64,000 nt of DNA from Streptomyces sp. CB03234 (GCF_001905885.1 NZ_LIYH01000001.1:808169-872168), one strand, 5' to 3'. Shown: positions 1-10,089, numbered from the stretch's first letter. The notes: a model not told the origin generated them from the letters alone. Made by a program: numbers and translations.

Positions 1-1037
1 GCCCGCTTGCGGAACGTCTCTATGACGTCCGGCGTCAGCAGCAGCGGCTCGTGCCGCGCCGACGCGCCCTTCTCGTTGTCGCCGCGCGCCTGGTACGGGA
101 CGCCGCGCCGGGAACCGGCGTACAGCCGGGGCTCACGGCCCGAGGGCATGTACCGGAGCGTGCTCCCGTCGCGTACGAACGTGCCGCCCCGGCCCTCCGT
201 CAGCAGGGCCATGTGGTCGAAGAAGTTCAGGCCCAGGCCCCGCAGCAGCACCGGCTCCCCCGGGACGATGGGCGTGAGGTCGAGGTCGGCCGGATTGGCG
301 GGCGGGAAGTGGCGCAGCCCGTGGCGCGCCGCGTACGCGCCCAGGTGAGCCGATGACGGGTCCTGGACGACCGGGAGGTGGCCCTGGGCCAGGACGACCG
401 CGCCCAGGTCCGTGAGGACCGTGCCGTCCTCCAGCGTGAGGGTCTGCGGGCCGGCGCACCCCGGGCCGGCACCCTCCATGCGTACGGCCCGTGCCGCGTG
501 CACCCGCACGGTCACCTCCGGCGGCGCCTCGCGCACCGCGCGGGCGAACGCCCACTCCAGATAGGCGCCGTAGCAGGCGCGGGTGGGGTAGTCGTCGGGG
601 CCGAGCGGGTACGAGCGGGAGGCGGCCCACTCGTACAGGCTGGGCCCCCGGCGTATCGGGCCCTCGCAGCTCACGCTCTCGTCGGTGAAGACCGTCACCT
701 GGCACGCCACCGTGTTCATCAGCAGTTCGGCCGGCTGGTCGGTGCGCCACACCTGGCCCGCTCCCGGCGGGGCCGGGTCGATGACATGGACGGTCAGCGG
801 GGTTCCCGCGGCCAGTTCCGGGACGGAGGCGCAGAGCCGTTCGAGCACGGACGTGCCGCGGGGACCCGCACCGACCAGGGCTATGGCATGGGGAACTTCG
901 GACGACAAGACTCGGACTCCCGGGGCAGGGGGGCGGTGCGGGCGGTGCAGGCGGTTCACGCGGTTCACGCGGTTCGGGCGGTTCGGGCGGTGGGCGGAGC
1001 TGGCGTCGCCCGCTCGTGGCGGGCGAAAGCTCATCAT
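1..1037 (-). CDS. FAD/NAD(P)-binding protein (NAD_binding_9 type), C-terminus cut by window edge
   Basis: Reading leftward from 1037 gives an open frame that runs off the window. The first part is a low-complexity RPNRVNR-like stretch. It is followed by a Rossmann dinucleotide motif (IALVGAGPRGTSVLERL) and then by VIDPAPPGAGQVWRTDQP and LLMNTVACQVTVF. These are typical of the FAD/NAD(P)-binding proteins related to lysine N-hydroxylase-like flavoproteins, whose substrate is unknown. The start is uncertain. Tandem ATGs at 1037/1034 begin the basic leader, but a TTG at 908 has a GGGAG eight bases upstream and lies directly before the Rossmann fold, so it may be the true start. About 300 to 345 residues are visible and the C-terminal part is missing. 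Confidence 0.8.
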   Translation of the reverse strand, partial: MMSFRPPRAGDASSAHRPNRPNRVNRVNRLHRPHRPPAPGVRVLSSEVPHAIALVGAGPRGTSVLERLCASVPELAAGTPLTVHVIDPAPPGAGQVWRTDQPAELLMNTVACQVTVFTDESVSCEGPIRRGPSLYEWAASRSYPLGPDDYPTRACYGAYLEWAFARAVREAPPEVTVRVHAARAVRMEGAGPGCAGPQTLTLEDGTVLTDLGAVVLAQGHLPVVQDPSSAHLGAYAARHGLRHFPPANPADLDLTPIVPGEPVLLRGLGLNFFDHMALLTEGRGGTFVRDGSTLRYMPSGREPRLYAGSRRGVPYQARGDNEKGASARHEPLLLTPDVIETFRKR

Positions 1038-1120
1038 GCCGTTGCCTCGCCCCTCACCGAACCCCTGGCCGGAGGATCACCATCCGCTATGGGTGGGATT
1101 GGCAGGGGCCTGAACCGGAC

Positions 1121-1153
1121 GTTCACCGGACGTTCACAGCGGACTTCACACCG
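1121..1153 (+). promoter_or_regulatory. PHO-box-like 11-nt direct repeats
   Basis: Three consecutive 11-nt units (GTTCACCGGAC, GTTCACAGCGG, ACTTCACACCG) match the GTTCACC direct-repeat pattern bound by PhoP in Streptomyces. They lie 84 nt or more upstream of the flavoprotein start and 25 nt past the PhoD stop. The repeat polarity is opposite to that of the flavoprotein gene. The assignment is by pattern only. Confidence 0.4.
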
Positions 1154-1177
1154 CCGGGGGCCTCACAGCCCGAACGC

Positions 1178-2971
<1,794 letters not shown>

Positions 2972-3037
2972 CCCGGCCTCCTCCGTCGCCCGTACACCCA
3001 CGGTACGGAACGACGGAGGCTCAGGGGTACGGGTCCG

Positions 3038-3694
3038 TCAGCAGCCGTTGAGGACGGACTGCAGGGCGCTCTTCTCGGCGGAGTCGACGCTCAGGTTCCA
3101 GTGGTGCTTCACATGCACCCACATCCGGGCGTACGTGCAGCGGTACGCGGTGCGCGGCGGCAGCCACTCGGCGGGGTCGAGGTCGCTCTTGGCCTGATTG
3201 ACGTCGTCGGTGACCGCGATGAGCTGCGGGCGGGTCAGGTCGTTGGCGAAGGCCTGGCGCTGCGAGGTGGTCCAGGCGTTGGCGCCGGAGCGCCACGCCT
3301 CGGCGAGGGCGACGACGTGGTCGATGTCGACGTCCGATGCCGCGCGCCAGGTGGCGCCGTCGTACTCGGAGTACCAACTGCCGCTGACCGCCGCACAACT
3401 GGAGTCCTGGACGACGTTCACGCCGTCGCGCTTGAGGACGACTTCGCGGGTGTTGCAACTGCCCGACTGGGTGATCCAGTGCGGGAACAGGTCACGGCTG
3501 TAGCCGCTGGAGGAACCTTCCGCCTTCACCGTGAGCCGGCCCAGGTACGTGCGGGCGGTGTCGGCGCTGATCGGGGTGGGCGGGGCGGCCTGGGCGGCGG
3601 GTGCGGTGGCCAGGACGCCGGTGGCGGCGAGGGCGGCGGACGCGGCGAGGACGGCGGTTCGACGGGCTATTCGACGCGCGTAGACACCGGACAT
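3038..3694 (-). CDS. Secreted HNH endonuclease family protein (DUF1524)
   Basis: This is a 218-residue exported protein. Residues 1-37 form a signal peptide with several arginines (RRIARRTAVLAAS) and an AQAA-type cleavage site. The mature part carries the His-Asn-His-like signature DIDHVVALAEAW near residue 110 and NQAKSDLDPAEWLPP near 155. This is the pattern of small secreted actinobacterial nucleases. Two Cys near the end (YRCTY and the terminal NGC) may form a disulfide. A longer frame begins at 3814, but the ATG at 3694 has GGGAG seven bases upstream and starts exactly at the signal peptide. The gene is transcribed divergently from the FetB-like gene, across 189 nt. A nutritional or competitive extracellular nuclease role is inferred. 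Confidence 0.88.
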   Translation of the reverse strand: MSGVYARRIARRTAVLAASAALAATGVLATAPAAQAAPPTPISADTARTYLGRLTVKAEGSSSGYSRDLFPHWITQSGSCNTREVVLKRDGVNVVQDSSCAAVSGSWYSEYDGATWRAASDVDIDHVVALAEAWRSGANAWTTSQRQAFANDLTRPQLIAVTDDVNQAKSDLDPAEWLPPRTAYRCTYARMWVHVKHHWNLSVDSAEKSALQSVLNGC

Positions 3695-3883
3695 GGGTGA
3701 CTCCCTTGGGATGTGGGGGTGTTGGCCGGACGCCCGGTCGGGCGGCTCGGCCATCGTGGCGGCGCCAGGTTGCCCCGGGGGATGCGCCGGGTTACAGAGT
3801 GACGACATGTGCACGTCACATCAAGGGTTGTGCCCGGTTTCTGACGTCCCGGCACCTGCCTTGTCCGGCTTTAGGGTTGACGT

Positions 3884-4627
3884 GTGCTGCTGCCCGTCAA
3901 TGCCACGTTCGCGGCTGTTCTCGCCGTCCTGCTCGCCGTCGCCGCCACCGTCGCCGCGCTCGCCCACCTCCGGGCGCCACGCGAGATCGTCACCGCGGGG
4001 GTACGGGCCGCGGTGCAGCTCGCGGCCGTGTCGCTGGTCATCGGGTGGGTCGTCCGCTCCGTACCGCTGCTGCTCGCCTTCCTGCTGCTCATGTACGCCG
4101 TCGCCGTACGTACGGCCGGGCGCCGCATCACGTCCAACGGCACCTGGTGGTGGGCGGCCGTGCCCATCGCCGCCGGGGTCGTCCCGGTCGTCGGCGCGCT
4201 GCTGCTGACCGGGCTCGTCCCGCTCAAGGGCATCGCCCTGATCCCCGTGACCGGCATCCTCATCGGCGGGGCGCTCACCGCGACGGTGCTCGGCGGGCGG
4301 CGCGCCCTGGACGAGCTGGACACGCGGCACGGCGAGGTGGAGGCGGGGCTGGCGCTCGGACTGCCGGCCCGGGACGCGCGGCTGGAGGTGGCCAGGGAGG
4401 CGGCGGCTGACGCGCTGCTGCCGGGGCTCGACCAGACCAGGACGGTGGGGCTCGTCACCCTGCCGGGCGCGTTCGTGGGGATGCTGCTGGGCGGGGCGTC
4501 ACCGCTGCTGGCGGGGGCGGTGCAGCTGTTCGTGCTGGTCGGGCTGATGGCGGTGCAGGGCGTGGCGGTGGCGGCCGGGCTGGAGCTGGTGGCCCGGGGG
4601 AAGCTGCACCGGGAGGGGTCGGGGTGA
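3884..4627 (+). CDS. fetB: FetB/UPF0014-family ABC transporter permease
   Basis: This 247-residue integral membrane protein has about seven hydrophobic segments and the UPF0014 signature region. That region includes REIVTAGVRAAVQLAAVSLVIG near residue 30, MYAVAVRTAGRR, and TVGLVTLPGAFVGMLLGGASP near 190. In E. coli the family member FetB pairs with the ATPase FetA in iron export. No ATPase gene is adjacent here, so the partner must be encoded elsewhere. The start is a GTG without a clear Shine-Dalgarno sequence. A TAGGGT hexamer a few bases upstream would suit a leaderless transcript. The neighbouring metal-responsive unit (manganese riboswitch plus GDT1) suggests a small metal-export locus. 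Confidence 0.85.
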   Translation: MLLPVNATFAAVLAVLLAVAATVAALAHLRAPREIVTAGVRAAVQLAAVSLVIGWVVRSVPLLLAFLLLMYAVAVRTAGRRITSNGTWWWAAVPIAAGVVPVVGALLLTGLVPLKGIALIPVTGILIGGALTATVLGGRRALDELDTRHGEVEAGLALGLPARDARLEVAREAAADALLPGLDQTRTVGLVTLPGAFVGMLLGGASPLLAGAVQLFVLVGLMAVQGVAVAAGLELVARGKLHREGSG

Positions 4628-4663
4628 CGGTCGCACAGAAGACGATCACGTACCCTGGACGGA

Positions 4664-4770
4664 GCAGAAGGGGAGTAGCTCTTCGCCGGAACGTCGACAT
4701 ACTGCTGGGCCTCGCGCCCGGCCGGCGCCCGGAGGCGGCCCGTTCAGGGTGCGCCAGCGAGACCTTCGGC
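4664..4770 (+). promoter_or_regulatory. yybP-ykoY (manganese) riboswitch aptamer
   Basis: The leader carries the conserved yybP-ykoY elements in order. GGGGAGTAG (4670-4678) is followed by CGACATACTG (4695-4704) and AGCGAGACC (4757-4764). Helix P1 is formed by GAAGG (4667-4671) pairing with CCTTC (4763-4767), and can be extended by a few pairs. In bacteria this RNA senses Mn(II) and commonly precedes exporters, which matches the GDT1-family gene starting at 4888. The expression platform is not certain. CTCCTC at 4818-4823 is complementary to the GAGGA in front of the start codon, which would suit translational control. Confidence 0.88.
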
Positions 4771-4887
4771 AACAGCAGTGCCATGCCCGTATCCATGGTG
4801 CCGCCGTGCCGGAGCGACTCCTCGAAACCCTGAGAGGTCTCTTCTCGGTCCGGCGGAACCGCCCGACCGATTGAGGAATCCCATCCC

Positions 4888-5472
4888 GTGCTCAGCCTCA
4901 CGATCATGGCGATCACCTTCGGCGTCGTCTTCCTCGCCGAACTCCCCGACAAGACCGCGCTCGCCGGCCTCATGCTGGGCACCCGCTACCGCGCCTCCTA
5001 CGTCTTCGCGGGTGTCGCCGCCGCCTTCGCCATCCATGTCGTCCTCGCCGTCGCCGCCGGCAGCGTCCTGACCCTGCTGCCGCACCGGCTGGTGCAGGCG
5101 CTGGTCGGCGTGCTGTTCCTGGCGGGCGCGGCCGTGCTGCTGCTGAAGAAGGGCGACGACGAGGACGAGAAGATCAAGGCCCCGGCCGACCAGTCCTTCT
5201 GGAAGGTCTCCGGGGCGGGTTTCATGCTGATCCTGGTGGCGGAGTTCGGCGACCTGACGCAGATCATGACCGCGAACCTCGCCGCCCGCTACGACAACCC
5301 GCTCTCCGTCGGGCTCGGCGCCGTACTCGCCCTGTGGGCGGTCGCCGGGATCGGCATCCTGGGCGGGCGGACGCTCATGAAGTACGTACCGCTGCGCCTG
5401 ATCACCAAGGTCGCCGCCTGTCTGATGCTGGCGCTGGCGGGCTTCAGCCTGTACGAGGCGCTGGCGCCGTAG
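4888..5472 (+). CDS. TMEM165/GDT1 family (manganese/calcium) exporter
   Basis: This 194-residue membrane protein has about six transmembrane segments. It carries the two family motifs that form the cation path: LAELPDKTALAGLM near residue 14 (an ExPDKT variant of ExGDKT) and LVAEFGDLTQIMTANL near residue 118. An acidic, lysine-rich loop (KKGDDEDEKIK) separates the two halves. GDT1 proteins exchange Mn2+ or Ca2+ for protons. The riboswitch upstream points to Mn2+ export under excess. The start is GTG at 4888, preceded by GAGGA about ten bases away. It faces the HAD phosphatase gene, with only six bases between the stop codons. Confidence 0.92.
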   Translation: MLSLTIMAITFGVVFLAELPDKTALAGLMLGTRYRASYVFAGVAAAFAIHVVLAVAAGSVLTLLPHRLVQALVGVLFLAGAAVLLLKKGDDEDEKIKAPADQSFWKVSGAGFMLILVAEFGDLTQIMTANLAARYDNPLSVGLGAVLALWAVAGIGILGGRTLMKYVPLRLITKVAACLMLALAGFSLYEALAP

Positions 5473-5478
5473 GGCGCG

Positions 5479-6147
5479 TCACGCGGTGATGTGGAGGCGG
5501 ATGGTGCCGTCGGCGCCGTCCGCCTCCACGCGCACGTGCGTCAGATCCGGTACGTGTACGTCGGGGGCGTACGCGCCGGCGCGCGGGCCGACGCCCACCA
5601 CCCGCATCCCGGCGGCGCGGCCCGCCTCGATGCCGGCCCCGGAGTCCTCGAACACCACGCACTGCGCCGGGTCGAAGCCCAGCTCGGCGGCGCCCTTCAG
5701 GAACCCCTCCGGGTCCGGCTTGCTCGCGCCCACGCACTCGGCCGTCACGCGTACGTCCGGCATCCGCAGCCCGGCCGCGCCCATGCGGGCCCGGGCGAGC
5801 GGGGCGTCGGCGGAGGTGACCAGGGCGTGCGGGAGGGCGGCGACGGCGGCCATGAAGGCGGGCGCGCCGCCGATCGGCACGACGCCGTCCAGGTCGGCGG
5901 TCTCCTCGGCGAGCATCACGCGGTTGTCGGCGTGGTTCTCCTCCATCGGGCGGTCCGGGAGGAGGACGGCCATGGTGGCGTACCCCTGGCGGCCGTGGAC
6001 CACCTTGAGGGCCTCCTCCGGGTCGAGCCCGTGCCGCAGGGCCCAGCGGCGCCAGCAGCGCTCCACCACCGCGTCCGAGTTGACGAGCGTGCCGTCCATG
6101 TCGAGGAGGAGGGCCCGGGCGGTCAGGAGGGACGGGGTGGCCGGCAT
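5479..6147 (-). CDS. HAD-superfamily phosphatase (sugar-phosphatase-like)
   Basis: This 222-residue haloacid-dehalogenase-fold hydrolase has motif I ALLLDMDGTLVNSDAV near residue 10. The helical cap follows (RHGLDPEEALKVVHGRQGY). Motif II is ALVTSADAPLARARM near residue 112, the motif III Lys is in GASKPDPEGFL, and motif IV is CVVFEDSGAGIEAGRAAG. The layout resembles DOG-type 2-deoxyglucose-6-phosphate/glycerol-phosphate phosphatases, so a small phospho-sugar substrate is likely but not proven. The frame extends to 6225. The ATG at 6147 is chosen for GGAG eight bases upstream and because it begins immediately before motif I. Confidence 0.9.
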   Translation of the reverse strand: MPATPSLLTARALLLDMDGTLVNSDAVVERCWRRWALRHGLDPEEALKVVHGRQGYATMAVLLPDRPMEENHADNRVMLAEETADLDGVVPIGGAPAFMAAVAALPHALVTSADAPLARARMGAAGLRMPDVRVTAECVGASKPDPEGFLKGAAELGFDPAQCVVFEDSGAGIEAGRAAGMRVVGVGPRAGAYAPDVHVPDLTHVRVEADGADGTIRLHITA

Positions 6148-6289
6148 CGGCGATCTCCACGGGGTGGGGGGAGAAACAGGTACGAAGTGGCCCGCCCGCC
6201 GGTCAGGGTATACGGGCGGGACCACTTTGTTCCTCCACGATACAAAATCCCCCCGCCGAACGCCAGCCCGCCCCGGGCACCCCCCGGGG

Positions 6290-7294
6290 TCAGCGGCCCG
6301 TCGTCTCGGACTCCAGCCACCGGCGGGTTTCCCGCCCGTACACGCCCCACCCGTCGCCTGACAGGTCGCGGGCCTCCTGGTACTGGCCCACGCCCCACTC
6401 CACGTCCTCGTTGTAGCGGCCGTTCATGGGGCCGTCGTAGAGGCCCGCCTGCCGCAGGCGGTATTGGAGTTCGGTGACCTCCGGGCCGCGGTCGCCGCGC
6501 CGCAGGGTCACCGGCTCGTCCTCCGACTGCTCCGGGCCGGGCGTCCGGGAGCGGGTGGGGGACGGCGAGGGGACGGTCGCCGGACCGGTCGGCGCGCCGT
6601 TCGAGGACGGTGCCGCCGACGCCGTACCCGGCACGGCGATGGCCAGGGACGCGGAAGCGGTCGCCGACGCGGACGCGAACGCGGAGGCGGACGCCGAACC
6701 GGACGCGGACGCGGAAACGGACGCCGACACGGAGGGGGAACCCGACGGCGACGCCGAGCCGGACGCCGACGAGGTCGGCCCCTTGGGCTCCCCGCTCGGC
6801 CAGGCGGGCGTGCTCGGTGACAGGTCGGGCAGCAGCCGGTCCGCCTCCCCGTCCCCGCCGAACAGACCGCCCGCGAAGCCGGCCACGCCCAGCACGGCGA
6901 CGACCGCCACCACGGTGCCGAACACGGCGTACGGGCGACGGGCACGGCTCCGGGACCGTGCCTGGGCCCGCGCCTGCGCCCGCGTACCGGCGCGCGCGCC
7001 GCGCGGCGTGCCCGCGCCCTCCAGCGGCACCAGTTCGGGCACCAGCGGCACGTACAGCGGCATCGTCGCGGGCGGAGGCGGAGGCGGAGCCGGAGACGGA
7101 GGCGGTACCGGACCGGAACCAGGACCCGGAGCCGGAGCCGGGTCCGGACCTGGAAAGGCCGGCCCCGCCCCCGGCTGGGGCTCCGGCTCCGCCCGCAGGT
7201 TCACGTACGGACGTATCCCCAGCGTGTCCTCCGTGGACGCGCAACCGCAGTCGCCGCCGCGACCACCGCACTCAGGACAGTTCTGTCCCGTCAA
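6290..7294 (-). CDS. Membrane-anchored peptidoglycan-binding protein with Ser/Ala-rich stalk
   Basis: This 334-residue protein starts at a TTG preceded by a strong GGGGAGGGG. Residues 1-20 hold a Cys-rich knuckle (CPECGGRGGDCGC). A Pro/Gly-rich stretch and an Arg/Ala-rich segment follow. One transmembrane helix lies near residue 130 (FGTVVAVVAVLGVAGF). A long SASASAS stalk follows, and then a C-terminal PG_binding_1 domain (LRRGDRGPEVTELQYRLRQAGLY near 270, ending WGVYGRETRRWLES). The topology implied is a cytoplasmic N-terminus and a wall-bound C-terminus. It is divergent from the MFS gene across about 255 nt. The function is unknown beyond wall attachment, and a sensor or anchor role is plausible. 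Confidence 0.85.
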   Translation of the reverse strand: MTGQNCPECGGRGGDCGCASTEDTLGIRPYVNLRAEPEPQPGAGPAFPGPDPAPAPGPGSGPVPPPSPAPPPPPPATMPLYVPLVPELVPLEGAGTPRGARAGTRAQARAQARSRSRARRPYAVFGTVVAVVAVLGVAGFAGGLFGGDGEADRLLPDLSPSTPAWPSGEPKGPTSSASGSASPSGSPSVSASVSASASGSASASAFASASATASASLAIAVPGTASAAPSSNGAPTGPATVPSPSPTRSRTPGPEQSEDEPVTLRRGDRGPEVTELQYRLRQAGLYDGPMNGRYNEDVEWGVGQYQEARDLSGDGWGVYGRETRRWLESETTGR

Positions 7295-7452
7295 TGTGGT
7301 CCCCTCCCCTTGAACTGCGAGCGATTATGCAGCCCGCCGGCCACCCCGGAGGACCACCCACCGCACCCCCGCCCCCGCTCGGCGGGCCGTATCGGGACGA
7401 AGCGCCCAGGATGGGAGGGGGAGGAGGGGGTACGCGTCCGGCCCGCCGCCCA

Positions 7453-7542
7453 CCCGCGAGACGACGACGGCCCGCGAGACGACGACGGCCCGCAAGACGA
7501 CGACGGCCCGCAAGACGACGACGGCCCGCGAGACGACGAGGG
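7453..7542. repeat. Five 18-bp tandem repeats upstream of MFS gene
   Basis: CCCGCGAGACGACGACGG or its G-to-A variant is repeated five times (7453, 7471, 7489, 7507, 7525), ending eight bases before the MFS start codon. The last unit supplies the GGGAG ribosome binding site. The units are in frame with the MFS gene and would read (R/Q)DDDGP if translated. Confidence 0.9.
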
Positions 7543-7549
7543 AGAACCC

Positions 7550-9598
7550 ATGGCGCAGGAAGTGACCACCCCGGCCACCAGCCCCGCCCCGGGCCAGGGA
7601 CAGAACCGGCGTACCGTCCTGGTCGCCATCGGCGCCCTGCTGCTCGGGATGCTGCTGGCGGCGCTCGACCAGACCATCGTCTCCACCGCCCTGCCGACCA
7701 TCGTCAGCGAACTCGGCGGCATGGAGCACCTGTCGTGGGTCGTCACCGCCTACATGCTCGCCGCCACCGCCGGCACCCCCCTCTGGGGCAAGCTCGGCGA
7801 CCAGTACGGCCGCAAGAAGCTCTTCCAGACCGCCATCGTCATCTTCCTCATCGGCTCGGCGCTCTGCGGCATCGCGCAGAACATGCCGCAGCTCATCGCC
7901 TTCCGTGCCGTCCAGGGCCTGGGCGGCGGCGGCCTCATGGTGCTGTCCATGGCCATCGTCGGCGACCTCGTCTCACCGCGCGAACGCGGCAAGTACCAGG
8001 GCCTCTTCGGCGCGGTCTTCGGCGCCACCAGCATCCTCGGACCGCTCCTGGGCGGCCTGTTCACCGAGCACCTCTCCTGGCGCTGGGTGTTCTACATCAA
8101 CCTCCCCATCGGCGTCGTCGCGCTCTTCGTCATCGCCGCCGTCCTGCACATCCCGGTGCGCACCACCCGCCACACCATCGACTACCTCGGCACCTTCCTC
8201 ATCGCCTCCGTCGCCACCTGCCTCGTCCTCGTGGCGTCCCTCGGCGGCACCACCTGGGCCTGGGGCTCGGCGCAGATCATCGGCCTCGCCGTCCTCGGCG
8301 CCGTCCTCCTCGTCTGGTTCGTGTACGTCGAGCGGCGCGCCGCCGAACCCGTACTGCCGCTGAAGCTGTTCCGGATCCGCACCTTCACGCTCGTCTCCGT
8401 CATCAGCTTCGTCGTCGGCTTCGCGATGTTCGGCGCGATGACCTACCTGCCGACGTTCCTCCAGGTCGTGCGGGGCGTCACTCCCACCATGTCCGGGGTG
8501 CACATGCTGCCGATGGTGCTCGGCATGCTGCTGACCTCCACCGGCTCCGGCCAGATCGTCAGCCGTACCGGCCGCTGGAAGGTCTTCCCCATCCTCGGCA
8601 CCGCCGTCACCGCCGTCGGACTGGTGCTGCTGCACCGGATGAAGGTGTCCAGCTCCGACTGGGAGATGAGCCTGTACTTCTTCGTCTTCGGCGCCGGACT
8701 CGGCCTGGTCATGCAGGTCCTGGTGCTGGTGGTGCAGAACGCCGTTCCGTACGAGGACCTCGGCGTCGCCACCTCCGGAGCCACCTTCTTCCGCTCCATC
8801 GGCGCGTCCTTCGGCGTCGCCATCTTCGGCACCATCTTCACCAACCGGCTCACCGGCAAACTCTCCGACGCCCTCGCCGGCCGCGAACTGCCCCCCGGCG
8901 CCGGACCCGACCAGCTCGCCGCCGACCCGCGCGCCATCGCCGAACTGCCACCCGACCTGCGCCCCGGCGTCCTGCACGCGTACGCGACGTCCATCACCGA
9001 CGTCTTCCTGTACGCCGCGCCCGTCGTCGCCCTCGCCTTCCTCATCGCCTGGCTGCTGAAGGAGGACCGGCTGCGCGGCGCGGTCACCGCGCCCGACCCC
9101 AGCCAGACCGTCGCCTCCAACCCCGTCGAACGCTCCTCCTACGACGAGTGCGCCCGCGCCCTGTCGGTGCTCGGCTCCCGCGAGGGCCGCAAGGCCATCT
9201 ACGAGAAGATCACCGCCCGCGCGGGCCTGGACCTGCTGCCCGCCGCCAGCTGGCTGCTGCTGCGCGTCCGCCGCCACGGCACCGTGGAGCCCGGCCGGCT
9301 CGCCGACACCACCCCCGTACCCATCCGGGCCATCACCGAGGCCGCCCGGCAACTGGAGGAACGGCACCTGGTGCGCCGCGAGGGCCTCCAGCTGATGCTG
9401 ACCGACGAAGGCGTGGACGTGGCCGTCCGGCTCGCGCACGCCCGCGAGGAGTCCCTCGCCGAACTGCTCGGCGACTGGTGGGGGCCGGAGCGGCCGACCG
9501 ACCTGATCCAGTTGGTGCACGAGCTGACGGCCGAGCTGTGCGGCTCCGACCAGGAACGGCCACGGACCCCCGAACCCCGCCGCAACCACGCGCTCTAG
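7550..9598 (+). CDS. DHA2-type MFS drug transporter with C-terminal winged-helix extension
   Basis: This 682-residue protein has two parts. Residues about 20-500 are a 14-helix DHA2 exporter. It shows LAALDQTIVSTALPTI in helix 1, LGDQYGRKKLFQ in the 2-3 loop and GLFGAVFGATSILGPLLGG as motif C. The C-terminal 150 residues are soluble and resemble a MarR-like winged helix (LLLRVRRHGTVEPGRLAD, then AARQLEERHLVRREGLQLMLTDEG). Fusions of this kind are known in actinobacterial exporters, and the domain could sense substrate or bind DNA. The ATG at 7550 is preferred over the TTG at 7310 because GGGAG sits six bases upstream and the longer form would add a repeat-encoded Asp-rich leader. It overlaps the convergent GNAT gene by four bases. 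Confidence 0.9.
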   Translation: MAQEVTTPATSPAPGQGQNRRTVLVAIGALLLGMLLAALDQTIVSTALPTIVSELGGMEHLSWVVTAYMLAATAGTPLWGKLGDQYGRKKLFQTAIVIFLIGSALCGIAQNMPQLIAFRAVQGLGGGGLMVLSMAIVGDLVSPRERGKYQGLFGAVFGATSILGPLLGGLFTEHLSWRWVFYINLPIGVVALFVIAAVLHIPVRTTRHTIDYLGTFLIASVATCLVLVASLGGTTWAWGSAQIIGLAVLGAVLLVWFVYVERRAAEPVLPLKLFRIRTFTLVSVISFVVGFAMFGAMTYLPTFLQVVRGVTPTMSGVHMLPMVLGMLLTSTGSGQIVSRTGRWKVFPILGTAVTAVGLVLLHRMKVSSSDWEMSLYFFVFGAGLGLVMQVLVLVVQNAVPYEDLGVATSGATFFRSIGASFGVAIFGTIFTNRLTGKLSDALAGRELPPGAGPDQLAADPRAIAELPPDLRPGVLHAYATSITDVFLYAAPVVALAFLIAWLLKEDRLRGAVTAPDPSQTVASNPVERSSYDECARALSVLGSREGRKAIYEKITARAGLDLLPAASWLLLRVRRHGTVEPGRLADTTPVPIRAITEAARQLEERHLVRREGLQLMLTDEGVDVAVRLAHAREESLAELLGDWWGPERPTDLIQLVHELTAELCGSDQERPRTPEPRRNHAL

Positions 9599-10089
9599 CG
9601 GGCGCTCAGCTCCTTGCCGTACCAGATCTCCTTGTACGGGCCCTCGCAGTACGCCGGGATCTCCCGGTAGCCGCACCGGGTGTACAGGGCGCGCGCCTCG
9701 ACCAGGTCCAGCCGGGTGTTGAGCACCATGCGCCGGGCGCCCAGCTCGGCGGCGGCCGACTCCAGGGCGTCCATCAGGAGCGCGGCACCGCCGGTGCCGC
9801 GGAAGGCGTGGCGTATGAACACGCGGGTGACCTCCGCCCGCTCCGCGTCCAGCATGAGCACCCCGCCGCAGGCCGCGGGCTTGCCGTCCGCCCTGCCCAC
9901 CACGAACTGGCCGGTGGGCGGCGTGAGGTGCTCCACACCGTCGTTGGTGAGCCCCTCCTCGACCTCCGCCGCCGTCGCGGGCCGGTGCCAGTAGCGGCTC
10001 GCGACGTCGTCGTAGTAGTCGCGGCGCAGCGCGGTGGCGTCGGGCGTGTCGTAACGCTCGGGGCGGATGGTCCAGTTGGTGCTCGTCAT
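9595..10089 (-). CDS. GNAT family N-acetyltransferase
   Basis: This 164-residue single-domain acyl-CoA-dependent acetyltransferase has an RDYYDDVASRYWHRPAT start. The core beta strands include QFVVGRADGKPAACGGVLML. The acetyl-CoA pyrophosphate loop is degenerate (VFIRHAFRGTGGAALLMDALE near residue 93, with R-G-T-G in place of RxxGxG/A). The C-terminal LYTRCGYREIPAY is typical of the fold. The substrate cannot be read from sequence. It is convergent with the MFS gene, sharing four bases, and may be unrelated to it. ATG start with only a weak GAGACG upstream. Confidence 0.88.
   Translation of the reverse strand: MTSTNWTIRPERYDTPDATALRRDYYDDVASRYWHRPATAAEVEEGLTNDGVEHLTPPTGQFVVGRADGKPAACGGVLMLDAERAEVTRVFIRHAFRGTGGAALLMDALESAAAELGARRMVLNTRLDLVEARALYTRCGYREIPAYCEGPYKEIWYGKELSAR

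Noticed and set aside
3667..3814. Longer start for the secreted HNH nuclease
   Set aside because: It would place 40 polar residues before the signal peptide. The ATG at 3694 with GGGAG begins the signal directly.
7310..7549. N-terminal extension of the MFS exporter with DDDGP repeats
   Set aside because: The TTG start has no ribosome binding site, and the ATG at 7550 has a good one. The extension is made of the DNA tandem repeat. It is kept only as a possibility in the repeat finding.
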